Shown here piece after piece: positions 13,253-24,613 of a stretch of 64,000 nucleotides of DNA. Made by a program: the position numbers and the translations under genes. The notes below the pieces were generated by a model that was not told the DNA's origin, searched no databases, and saw nothing but the letters and a program-made list of their open reading frames with translations. The DNA comes from Nematostella vectensis (Eukaryota > Cnidaria > Anthozoa > Actiniaria > Edwardsiidae). The first letter of the stretch is position 1. Each line of letters opens with the position of its first letter. The stretch is from positions 7,005,501 to 7,069,500 of the forward strand of contig NC_064035.1 of NCBI RefSeq assembly GCF_932526225.1. Direction: 5' to 3'.

Positions 13253-16200
13253 TCAAAGCATTTTCCTAATCCAACATCCACGACCTCTCCGACCTCGACC
13301 CCCTCGACCTCCACACCCTCTGACTCTGCCTCTGCCACGGGTAGATTTGGGTTTCTCCCTAAGTGCCCTTTCTTGAAGCTCTCTTCTCTCTAAACTGAAC
13401 CAAGGTATATCAAACTCTCTGAAACAAAAGAGATGAGAGATACTGAAGAAGAGAAGTAATGATAACTCACATAACTACCCGTCAAAATATTTTATTATTG
13501 AAAGCTTGTTTTGTATTGGTTTTGAGAGGATTCAAAACCCTGAACTTTGTAAAAAGGTACCTTACTGTATCTAGAGATAAAACATATTTTGAAACAAGGG
13601 CTTCCCCCATAACTATAAGTGCATCACCTGAGGCATGGAATCTTACACAATTACCTGCCATGGCACTTATTCAAGCAATTAGGTCATAATTAATCAAACA
13701 AAATTTGTTGGAAAAAGTTCTACTGCTAAGAAACCAGACTTGCCTGCATGTAAAATGGCAACAAACCCTTTAAAACAAGCCTGAATAACTATAACCTCAT
13801 TTTTTACGTTATGATTCACCTTGATTGGAATAAGGGAACAGGGCAGCCAAACACTGAGACTGGAACAGTGTCAGAAACTTCCACTGCTAAAACTAAAAAA
13901 ATAACAAAAACATTTAACTTCTTACAAAAAAAAATCATAAAACAGCTTAGAATGTGACATAAGCTGGCATGATTCCCATAATTTTCTATCACATGTTTTG
14001 GGCATACTAGTAGAAAGGGCATACTAGTAGTTTTTAGTTTGGCCAACATCCTGTTTCCTTTGACCAGATGAAAACCTTTTTGACCAAAAGGTTATAACAT
14101 TAAAGAAAAAGCCATGTAATCCTCAGACTCAAAGTAAAAGGAGTGTAGCTTTTTAGCAGTCAATGAAGAGTGACTTACTTTCTTCTACAGATGGTGAGAC
14201 AGTCTGCTGCTCTGAGTCAGTGCAGTCTTTGCTGAGTGATTTCCTGCCTTTTAGCCTAGCTTCCTCTCTCATCCGGTTCCTTTCTTCAAGGCTTTTATGT
14301 TGTTGCAGTTCTCTAAATCGCTGCACATCCCATCTAGTTCAAGAAATATGTAACATTGAAAAGATAGAACATTTACTTACACCCCCTCCTCCTAATTAAA
14401 ACTTGATATAAATAAAACATAAATAGGGGGTTATCATAGACATTGATTACAATGTCCTTGACCTACTGTAGCTTTGGTTGTATTTAGCAAGTAAAAGCCA
14501 AAATTGAATTAATTGTGTCATTCAACAGATTATAACAAGACAACATATTACATATGTAGAGACAATCTTAAATATACCTTTTCCTTCTTTTTTCTTCCAA
14601 CTCTTGTTTAATGTGGCGCTTGATAAACGCATCATCCTCGATATTCTAAAAACATAAGATTAATTGTTTTAACATCAAATTCAATATTCTGCAAATTAAG
14701 AATCAACTTAACACGGTTCTTCTTGAGGGGGTATGCTAATAAAATTCAAGCAACAGTTAGATACCACAGTTAGGGATATTATAAAATTCAAGCAACAGTT
14801 ACATACAACAGTTAGGGGTATTCTAATAAAATTTAAGCAACAGTTAATACTACAGTTAGCGTGTACCTCAGGCTGGTCCTCACTTGTGAGAGGAACATTT
14901 CTTGCAGAAGAACGGGCAGATTTGGAGCCTGAAGGATGTGAAGGTTGGAGCACATTCACTTGCCATTGAGGTACTGCAAAGTAACACCAGACCAAATTTT
15001 TTACCTCTATTTTTATAAGAATCCAAACCAGGCCTTTAAATTTGAAATCCAATCTTGTATTATTGTGGCTTATAAACTATTGTGTAGTGACTAAAAAAAT
15101 CTGCTTTGAAAGTTTTGCTATTAGGCTTTGGTGAGTACAGATTTCTTTCAGAATATAGCTAGCAGGGTCAGCAGCCAGATTTGGAGAGTGGGGGGGGGGG
15201 GGGGAAGAAGGAGGAGGGGGGGCTGTGAAAGGAAAAAATGGAAAATGCTCTGTTTTTATCACAAGGGGTGAGTGCTGCTGGCCCCTCCCCTAGAATTACA
15301 TCTGTTTAGTCGTCTCTTTGGTAACCAATATTGTGGGTTTATAACAAAGTACTGTTTTTGAAAATCTACTAACTTCAAAAACAGTATATTGTCCCTACAG
15401 AAAAATAATAAGGGACTTTAATCTGAAGTCACACACCTTCGCTTTATTGAACTATTATGGAAAGCCCTGGCTTAAAATAAGAAAAAGCACAGTCACACTA
15501 ATGCAGCACGAATCTTGAACATACCAACTACATCTTTGTCAGCAGTTGGTGCTGTGGTGTTTAGGGTTGGTTTTGCCTTTTCTCCTTCAGGCAGATTATG
15601 TAGATATAAGAGTTCTGTCCTCATATGAGTATCATAGCTGAGGTCATTACTCATACATGAACTCATCACCACTGAAAATGATGTGGGGACTCTTTTCTTC
15701 CGGATCATTTGTTCCACAGATAATCGACGACTGAAAACAAATATCAACCACAGAATGTTTTTTTTTTTCAAAATCTTTGGGAAAAGTATTTGTAACGAAA
15801 CCCTTATTCTATCAGCATTACTCATAATTTAGGTAAACTCTAACTACAAGTCAATCCACTGGTACTGACAGATTGGCATCTCCTTTAAGCAGGAGTTTTT
15901 CACATAAATATATATATATAAGGCATGCAATTTATTTGTTCAACAGATATTTTTAATCAAATATAAAAAAGGGAACAACATTTCAAAGTGTAAAGCATGG
16001 TTTTATTGAAATAGTATCAATAATACTGGCCTATTAAGACAAAGCCATATCATAACACCAGAAAGAGAAGGCAAAATTTAAATATTGCTTATGGAATCAT
16101 ATAATAAACCTATTTAAAGAAGGTTGCACTCGGAGAATACATGTATTGTAACCTTCAGTGCTTCATGAGTATTAAATAAAAAACTAAATAAGGCTACACT

Positions 16201-19200
16201 TAAACAACATATTATCCATGAGCCATTTTCAATGCAAATGAAGATGAAACAATTGAATTGATTCATTTGCATGAATTTGCATTAAATATGGCCTAAGAGC
16301 AAATAAAAACAAATCCAAATTTGGAAAGCTTGTTCATGTTCATGGCTTTCAGATTCCAGGATATAGCCTTTGAATATTTCCCATGAAGCACTGCAAGTTA
16401 TGATAAACTGATTTTTTAGAGCAACCTTAAAAAGGTTAAAATAAAAATATCATCACCAAAAAAATAAGAAAGTGTGTTCACATTTAATGGAATGTACAAC
16501 AGTTTCAGGTTTATAATTTTGGTCCCGCAATTTCTCTCTTTTAATGGCCAAACCCTTCACAAAGGGTTTCTAAAAATCATATCTCATTGTTCTACCTTTT
16601 TGGTGCGAGTGGTTTAGTTTTCTCTTCAGTGCATTCTTGGTCACTGTTGCTAAGATTTCTGCTTCTCTTTCTCACTGCCATACGCCTCTCCATACGATGC
16701 ATTCGAGCTTCCAACTAAATAAAGTATAATGAGGAGGGAATTTGTAACGTGGTGACGTAGGTTGTATGGTAACTTCAATGTAATGTCAATTACATACAGT
16801 ATCATATCCCTTAAATATAAGAACTTCAATGGAAAAGAAACAATATGGTCAAGCAAATGCTGATGCAAATGCATCATCCAATGTAAGTTTTCGTGCATTT
16901 GGGATGAATCACTCATAGACTTACAATATGTATAGTACAACACAGTTAACTGAATATTTTAGCCAAACAAGATATGTCAGGTAATAGAGTACTCTTATTT
17001 GACAAAAAAAATATTTTGGTATGCTCATTTTTATTCATTTTACTATATATTTAAGATATATCAATATCTTCACAGTCAAAAAGAACATTTTTATCCTGTT
17101 CTTTACATCAGTGTCAGACTTTTAAATCAGATCAGGCTGGGAAATTATATTTTAAATATTCTATTAAAGGGGAACCGCAAGCTAAATACAACCAGGACTC
17201 ATATTTAGATGTAAAAACAAAAAAATATGCTTGCTGTGTTTTCGTGCGGTTATTATTTGTTTTCGAGAAGTTCGATGTTTCGCCGCCATCTTGAATGTTT
17301 TGCTCGTCAGCGGTCGCTTTTGTGACGTACTATATCAACAAGATGGCGTGGTCTATGTTGATCTTTGGGATTACCGCTGAAACTTTGTGGCAGCCATTTG
17401 TTTTCGTCTCATTCCACGTTGCATCAAACAACCTCATGTTGAATCGTTCAAGCTCAAAACTACGCAAGAGCAAGCATATCACAACCAAATCACAATGGAT
17501 CTGAGGAATCGTTGTGCACATGTGCGTAAAAACTTTGTTGTGCTGCTAATGAAGTTATTAGCCTTAAAATGGGTAAAATAAGCTTTTACTTGAGAGTAAA
17601 TCAGAAGATTTAGGTGAATCATTTTCCTTGTCATATATTCTACATTTCGAGTACTTTGCTTTGAAGTCAATTGTGTTACATAACATCTGAAATTGCATCC
17701 TTCATACGCTAGGCTAATATGAGAATTTATTTAGAAACTTCAGGTTTTCATTCTTCTTTATTTTGCGAAATATCTTTAGTAATGCTACTATAATAGCTTT
17801 GACTGGCCATGGTTTTAATTTTTATTTTATGATATGAATGGCATTTGTTTTAAATAGTTTATATATCATTTATTTTTAATTATACATTATATATTATTTA
17901 AAATTTATACTGCAATGATGCTGTAATGTTTTTTAATCAATAAAGTAAAACCATCATTTTATTGGCTACTTTTTACACAATTATTTGAACTCATGGATGC
18001 CTACTGTAGTGTTTCAATATAGCCTCTTGACTGTCTGTTGGTATTTGGACTCTTTTATAATATGAAAGTACTGTAAGCTATAATAAATACACTCCTTTTT
18101 TTATAAGAACCTTTTTAATAAGAACGTCCAGGCTGGGGTTTCGCCAAATTTTAAGAACATGCTAAGAACATGCCAATGCTCAGATATCAGCAAAATATTT
18201 TTTCCTTAGAGTGATGCTCTAAAAATGAAGAATCAAGCTAGCGACCTAAAACACTATTGTACAAACAGTCCATTTTATTTGTTCATTTTGGTGGCAATCA
18301 CAATGTGATATGCTGCTTTTCAAGTTCTGGAATGTGGTTGATGACTGCATTCCCCACCTCTGGATGATAAAAGTCCAATCAAACTTCATGCTTCACACCT
18401 GTACCACAATAAAAGGTTGTGCAGCTGTGCTATATATGCGAATCTACATTCATTTTGACTATGTGGAATATACTGACTTATTTCAATCAAATTGCAAATA
18501 TCTGAATCTCACACAGCTGTTACTTGAACACAATCAATATCAATCACTCATAGATTGGGCAAAAAGATCAACCCTTTTAGTTTTCTATGGACAGAATCCA
18601 GTGGGTCAGTACGCAGCTCTTACAAGCTGCAATTTGATTGAGCAAATGAACAATATCCGCACCTCGACACAAAGAACGAGAAGAATAGAGACAAAAGAAC
18701 TCCTTTGTAGAACACAGATAATAGGAGACAAAGCAGCTGCGTACTTACTCAATCATGTTGGCACCACACACTGCCAATATCTGAACTAGTTTTTATATGA
18801 TTTTGTATAGTGTTCCCCTTGCCTGTAGCCTGTAGTGTGTCAATGAAGGGGAGGTGGTTGTTGGATTGGGGCTGCAGAAATCTTATATTCATTCTTTTGT
18901 TGAACCAATAAATGGTGGAAATAGAGAGGAGTTGTCTTGTCTTATTTCATATGAACATTTATTAGCTTATTGCTTAGTGCCTACTATGTGAATACAGTAA
19001 AAGCTCTGCTAACTAGGGGCTAAAATCACCAAGTGCCAAAAGCTAGAGACAGAGATTTTGAAATAAAACCCCTATTTCTATCATTCTAAACCCCCTCAAT
19101 GTCCCAGGGGCTGACTAGTGAGGCTTAGTAGGGGGGTTTTGATGCTGTTATGGTGATTCCAAATTTGTAATAGTTGTTCATATTTTACCAAGATGGTGAA

Positions 19201-22200
19201 CACCATACCATGCACGCTCTCTACTGCATGATTACTTGAAATGCACTGAAAAAAGGGTTGCTTTTTACAAGAATTTTACCGTAAATATAAGCCTGTTTTT
19301 ATGATTTGACGCTTTAATTCCAGTAAGCATGTTAATCATGGTCTCTAGTAGAGTTTGGTATTTAAGAACTGTAGAATTGAATTGAATCTGGTACTTTGAG
19401 AGTTTTTTTGGCCAAATTACCTAATAAACCAGACAGTAATTTTAATTCCGCAACAATTGATGACTGATTATTTCACTGTATCAACACTCTCCCAGACTAT
19501 GAAATATTTTCAAGAGATTGGAGCCCTTCGAGAAAAGAGGAGTTGCTTTTGATTCTGCACACATAGCCCACATATAAACTGTATTATGTTTGCTATACCC
19601 AGATATATTTTTTTGTCTTATCATTGGGTAGCATGTAACTCATTCTGTTATCCTTCAGGTTCTTTATACCAGTTCTCCTACTCTGTTCAATCCCGAAGAA
19701 TGACCCACATTTTACAACAGTTTTTAATGAAAAGACTCACTGAGAGGAGAGTATTCAACAAAATACACAACTTTTAGCAGTTCATCTACACAATTTCATT
19801 AGAAGGTCTGTTCAGCAGTAAGAGCTAGCATACAATAAGTATAAATAAAATCACCAAATAATCTAAAAAATCTACTTCATCAACTATTTCTCTCACTAAA
19901 AAAGCTGCATGTAAACACGTACTCTTATCTAATTTATTTCCAATTCGCTAAATGCCTTCTATTAACATTTTCAATAGTATTTCAAAATATCACTTACAGT
20001 TTTTCTGTTACGTGGAAAAGTACTTAACCCATTGACTCCTGGCTATTTTTGAGCTGAATTTACAAAAAACAGACTGAAAACAGATACCTCCCCCCGTATT
20101 CTGAGTTTTATACAGCCTGTCAGTCAAACACAGCTGCACCTAGTCAGCGGTATCCAAGCTTTCCAACAGTGCTTTGCGGTCCCCACTTTTAATCCCTCGT
20201 CGTTGAAGCCAGCACAAGTTGATGGTTGCTTGTATTTTTCATCTAAAATACAGCTATGAGCATATTAGGAGAGTGTCTCAGGACATCATGAAGTCTTTTG
20301 GGGCATAATTGAGTGCTTTGCTTATGGATATTTGCAAGCAAAGGTGGATTCATGATGATTTTTTCTTGTTTGGCTTTGCCTGGATGAGAAAATAATTTTC
20401 TAATGAATCACCACAGCTCTCCTAAATGCTGTCTTTTCTGAAACCAAATTGATTCCAAAATTGTTTACACTGCTATTCTGGGTCTGTATGACCTGGAATT
20501 GATTTGTTTGGCTTCGGGGTAAAAAGACTTATAAAAAACCATCTGACTTTGGGGAGAGGAGTGTTGACTGGCCCTACCCTTGTGAATTTTTCCCTGAATC
20601 TCCCAGAATGTTTTTCAATCCATAAAGGCATCTTCGTGGTTTTACAAGCCTTCAAGGAGTGGACATTGTGTTTTGAGGCCATGGAAATGAACCTGGAGGA
20701 TAAGAATAAAAGTATCTATTTGTGTCTTGAGCTGTGTTTGCTGATCTATCTCCCTTGTGTTGTATTTTGAGCGTTTTATTGAGAGGGGTGATTCTGCTTT
20801 TCTTTCCTTGTTCGATTTGAAATTTGTCAAAGAACCTGTGCTATTATTTGGCTTAAGAGTAGTTGCCAACACCTTGGTTGGATGCATATCTTCAAGACCA
20901 TTTATCCCTTAGACTGATGCCAGGGTATCTTCATCTTGTTGTGTTTAGTTTGCATTTATGATTTTTTTGGGTTGTGGGTACTTCCCAAAGCCGATACAGG
21001 CCCGTTGAGGGGTCAATGTGCTAAATCCAGGTAGTTGTGGCGGATCAAACGATAAGTTCTATGTTGTAAGCTTATCGAACAGTCGTTTGAGTACATGAAG
21101 TCGCACATATTGGGTTTGACTTCATGGTCTTCTGTCTGACTTTTTAGATCTTGTTTTAAACAGTGTTCTCCTAATTGATGTTCTGCGTCCTACGGAGTAG
21201 CATCAGACTTTGTCTCTGAGTTTGATGTGCTGAAACCTCGGTGATTACAACTTGCAGCAAGTTTACAGGGAGTAGTCTGAGTGTTACTCGAAGAGGCGCG
21301 CCCGTGATACTGTACGTCACAAAAGCGACCGCTGACAGCTTATGCGCTGACGAGCAAAACAGCCAAGGTGGCGGCGAAACATCGAACTTCTCGAAAACAA
21401 ATAATAACCGCGCGAAAACACCTACAGCAAGCGTATTTTTTGTTTTTACATCTAAGTCCTGGTTGTAATTAGCTTGCAGTTCCCCTTTAATTATTTTAAA
21501 AATGTGATTGACCTTGTTTGTGCAAAATTGTAATAAACAGAGGAAAACAAGACTGTTCAAAATCTCCTAACATTTTCCCACATTTCTAGCTCAGTTATAT
21601 GAAGTAATAAAAGTAATTTTAAATTATCTTTTATTTTTTTTCCCAAAAAAAACATTAATTAAAACATTATGAAAGCCGGAACCGGAAATAATACCCCAAT
21701 CATGTGACTGTCACGACATCAAGCGCCATGTTTGAAATTGTCCGTACTACCGCTGACCACTCATAATAAGTCCGGTGTCGAAAATATATTCGGCGACAGA
21801 ACAAGTCTGACTCGATCTACAAACGGGTCGAAAAATATAACAATAAACAAATACATATAATAATTTCTTGGAATATTTGGAGCACTAAAGGAATTAACAT
21901 ACCTGTTCTTTGTCTATCTTGAGTTGGTTCAGCTCTCTGTCTTTCATTTGCAGCTGTTCTTGTTGTTGCTGTATGAGTTCCAAATGCAGTAGCAATAACT
22001 GCCTCAATTGTGTAACTTGGCATGGCTCACTTTTATGGTTAGGCTCGCCAACTGCTAACGCTCCAGGTTGCCTAACAGACGAATCAGTTTCATGCTCTAT
22101 GCAATTACTTTCCTGAACATCATTGTTTGTGACAGAATTCGGGGAAGAATTTGACGCTTTTGATCTCAAAAGACGCTTGAATTGTCTTTCGCTTCGCGTG

Positions 22201-22487
22201 CTCTGCTTCGGCGCTCCCTTCATGTCCGACGAATTTACTGTTGTTTTCAATTCATTCGGACTAAGTACACCTTTCGGAGATAAATCTGTGGCCATTACCA
22301 TCTGGAGAAGTCTTCGGCAAGTTCTATCGAACACGCCACGAAATGAATTGTCCGCATTCATGCCTCCATAGCTCGGACTTGGTAAAGACCTTCGACATAT
22401 GTCTAAAATGGCGGAGCGGCACGAAAGCGAGGCTTTGTGATATGCTGTCACGCCACAGCAGACGCCACGTGTTCGCCTAGAATTCAA
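13253..22487 (-). CDS. MSL1: MSL1, male-specific lethal 1 homologue (scaffold of the MSL histone acetyltransferase complex)
   Basis: MSL1 holds together MSL2, MSL3 and the MOF acetyltransferase that acetylates histone H4 lysine 16. Eight minus-strand exons keep phase: 22487-21903, 16714-16596, 15730-15525, 14973-14867, 14645-14578, 14333-14179, 13886-13820, 13418-13253 (490 aa from the first Met). A leucine/glutamine-rich coiled coil ([19 protein letters not shown], then MHRMERRM) matches the MSL1 dimerisation and MSL2-binding segment. The C-terminal PEHE domain is spread over exons 4-8: [17 protein letters not shown] joins [10 protein letters not shown] across an intron, then VFGCPVPLF and [15 protein letters not shown]. 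The protein ends in an RG-rich tail ([18 protein letters not shown]) that I do not recall from vertebrate MSL1. The start is uncertain: later in-frame Mets (MNADN, MVMATD) are possible. Confidence 0.9.
16131..16428. mobile_element. Palindromic MITE in MSL1 intron 1
   Basis: The left end has GGTTGCACTCGGAGAAT and CAGTGCTTCATG; the right end has the inverse, CCATGAAGCACTGC and GAGCAACCTT. The same ends recur at about 41694-41912 and 41950-42120, so this is a dispersed family. No coding capacity. Confidence 0.65.
18310..18789 (+). CDS. Unrecognised 159-residue open frame inside the transposon
   Basis: Open frame with a reasonable residue mix, including a polar segment rich in Arg/Thr around residues 115-130, but no motif I can name. 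It lies within the 17164-21490 inverted-repeat element, in the opposite orientation to MSL1. It may be a decayed transposase piece or chance. No THAP zinc finger is apparent. Confidence 0.25.
   Translation: MLLFKFWNVVDDCIPHLWMIKVQSNFMLHTCTTIKGCAAVLYMRIYIHFDYVEYTDLFQSNCKYLNLTQLLLEHNQYQSLIDWAKRSTLLVFYGQNPVGQYAALTSCNLIEQMNNIRTSTQRTRRIETKELLCRTQIIGDKAAAYLLNHVGTTHCQYLN
20028..21020. mobile_element. Non-autonomous element with TTAA/CCC-type ends (piggyBac-like), copy 1
   Basis: The left end is TTAA-CCCATTGACTCC (TTAA at 20024-20027); the right end inverts to TTAG-CACATTGACCCC (21021-21024 is CTAA). Ends starting CCC next to TTAA resemble piggyBac elements. About 900 bp of this sequence recurs at 26235-27224, including the frames on the minus strand that read [10 protein letters not shown] and NTPLPKVR, so a dispersed family is certain; the superfamily is inference. 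Confidence 0.55.
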
Positions 22488-22667
22488 ATCAGTTTGACTG
22501 TCCCAATCAAACCAATCTTACGTAATCTTGCGAAAGAGAGCATAATATCTAATGTTCTCTTACTAGCGAACAAAACAATTCTTATGAGAATTGCAATATT
22601 TCTTGACTTTTCGATCATCGCTTTTATTTGGCTTCGGGCCCCAGAAAGCGCAGAGAGGGAAGGAAAG

Positions 22668-22968
22668 CAGGCCCGTACCCAAGGAGGGTGCAGGGGGTGC
22701 GAACGCACCCCCCCCCCCCCCCCACAAGGGCCTATTTGTAGACAAAACTAAGAATCATAAGCTAGATCCCTCTTGTATGTAGCCAAATCCAAAAATAAAC
22801 GTCCCGTGGAGATACTGTAAAGGCATGCTTCAAAGGCAGCCTTGGTGGTTAAATTTTTATCAGAGAACTCCCTCCCTCCCCCTCCTCCCCCCGGGAGAAT
22901 TAGGTCCACTTTTTCGGATTTTGCACCCCCCCCCCCCCCCTCCCTGAAAAATTCTGGGTACGGGCCTG
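22668..22968. mobile_element. hAT-like MITE with poly-C core
   Basis: The left end is CAGGCCCGTACCCA and the right end is its inverse (TGGGTACGGGCCTG), enclosing about 300 bp with two poly-C tracts. GGAAGGAA occurs at 22658-22665 and at 22969-22976, a possible 8 bp target duplication shifted by two bases on the left. CAGG-type ends and 8 bp duplications are typical of hAT elements. It lies just upstream of the MSL1 5' end. Confidence 0.55.
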
Positions 22969-23462
22969 GGAAGGAAGGGAGAAAGTAACCAAAAAAATTC
23001 GAATTTTCTGCTTACAGTCCCTATTCCCCGGATTGGGGGTAAGTTCCCATGTTTGGGTAAAGAGGTGCCGCCAAGGGTCTGTAACCCTGAACCTGTTTAT
23101 GGCAATATATCTAAAAACACACACACACACATCCTGTTTAGGACAAAATTTTATACCCCGGTTAGGACAACAACTTTTTTTTATGGCGCTAATGCTGCCA
23201 TATGTCTGTTAGGAGATTGTGTAATAGAACGGCAGGAGATTAAAAGTAAAGATGCTCTAAGCGTGAACAAGAATAGAAATACAAATTGCATTATTTACAC
23301 TATAAAACATCTCTGGTTCTTGTACTCTCAAATTGAGTTATCAAGCAGGTTTTCTTTACTCGGGCTCTCACAAAGCTAGGAAAACGGGCAACAAAGCAAT
23401 TTAAAATCATTTATACAGGAGTACAGGGTGCTCGATAGTCAATTTGCACTGCCCCATTGCGT

Positions 23463-23816
23463 TACACTCTTTATTTTATTTTAAAAAAAACCTTTTTTAT
23501 AAGAACTCCCAGCCTGAGGTTTCACCAAATTTTAAGAACGTGCTAAGAACATGCCGAGATAGCAGCAATATATTACATTTTTAGTGTTATTTGTCCTAAA
23601 ATGAAGTGTCAAATTGTGTTCATTATAAATAACAACCTTATTTATTATATTGCTATTGATCATTTCTGTAATTCTCTTCCTAATAATTTATTGGGTGCTA
23701 TATTTTATAAGCACTAAAATTTAAGGACAACATTTTTAGCCTTTAAATGTCCCAAAAATAAGAACGCCAAGCCCCAACTGAAAATTAGGCGTTCTTATAT
23801 AAAAAACAAAGAGTGT
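23463..23816. mobile_element. TA-flanked MITE
   Basis: The left end is TA-CACTCTTTATTTT and the right end is its inverse, AAACAAAGAGTG-TA; inner parts also pair (TAAGAAC and GTTCTTA). A related fragment lies at about 18085-18190. About 350 bp, non-coding. TA duplication suggests the Tc1/mariner superfamily. Confidence 0.6.
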
Positions 23817-24613
23817 AGTCCACTTCTTGTTGAGCAAATATCATTTTTTCTATAAAAACAATAATATCTTCATGTTAGTTTAAATAGAGCTATACTAGAG
23901 TTTGTTTCCATCATCGTCCAAAAATCACTATCATAGTTTCGGAAAGGCCGGAAAATTGATAGATATCGTAATTTCCGATATAAGGGCTGTATGAGAAAAC
24001 ACAGGAGGCCTGAGTTATTTAAACTAAAAAAAGCTCTTGTTCCATTTAGTTTAGGACAAGAGAGTAATATCATGATATAAGAGAACGAAAGCCTGTATAT
24101 ACACTACTCATATCAAGGTCCTCAGTGCGACCGAAGTAAGAAAGCACCAGGCACCTTTCCTTTCCAGATCCTTGCAAAAACAAAAGATTCAAGAATACTT
24201 TTGAATCTACTATGCCACTAGAACGCCATGAAAAGTTCCCGACAGATTTTCGAACTATGGCTATCATCAAAACTTCGCTTAGCCGAAATTGTTGTCGCCG
24301 GAGCCTCTGGTACCCAGGGTATCATCAAAACATAACCGAGAGAGGGGACTGGGCGCCAAGAATGCATCAGTGTATTCTAAGATAATGCAATCTTAATTCG
24401 ACTTTTTTAATGGAAAATCTTACAAGTTTTATGACCATGGTTGTGTAATTAGAGCCTTGTTACGACTCGTTAGGATGGTATTTAATGTTAAGATGATGAG
24501 TTGCTAATGAGAAATAAAATTTTCTTAAGTGTTGAACTGGGCTCTTTAAAATATATATAAGAAGAAATAAAGGCTTCATTATTTAATCATTTTGAGGCGA
24601 ACAAGCGTTAAGA
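23817..24613. other. Upstream region of the GPCR gene
   Basis: No convincing exon. A TATA-like AAAATATATATAAG lies near 24548, about 65 bp before the GPCR start codon. At 24304-24330 there is an imperfect CTGGTACCCAGGG palindrome related to the ends of the small element at 26905-27008. Confidence 0.4.

Larger units (their letters stand above)
17164..21490. mobile_element. Kolobok-like DNA transposon, 4.3 kb, decayed, with nested insertions
   Basis: The left end is TTAA-AGGGGAACCGCAAGC and the right end is its inverse followed by TTAA, with about 180 bp of imperfect inverted repeat (17164-17345 versus 21303-21490) including a GTTTTCGAGAAGTTCGATG block. TTAA target duplications with termini starting in purines plus GG fit the Kolobok superfamily; the assignment is inference. 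The inside holds a 159-residue frame (18310-18789) with no recognised domain, a fragment of the 23.5 kb MITE family near 18085-18190, and a nested 1 kb element at 20028-21020. It sits in MSL1 intron 1. Confidence 0.65.

Noticed and set aside
21910..22371. Plus-strand Cys/Ser-rich frames
   Set aside because: Antisense shadows of MSL1 exon 1, whose coiled coil on the minus strand is clearly conserved.
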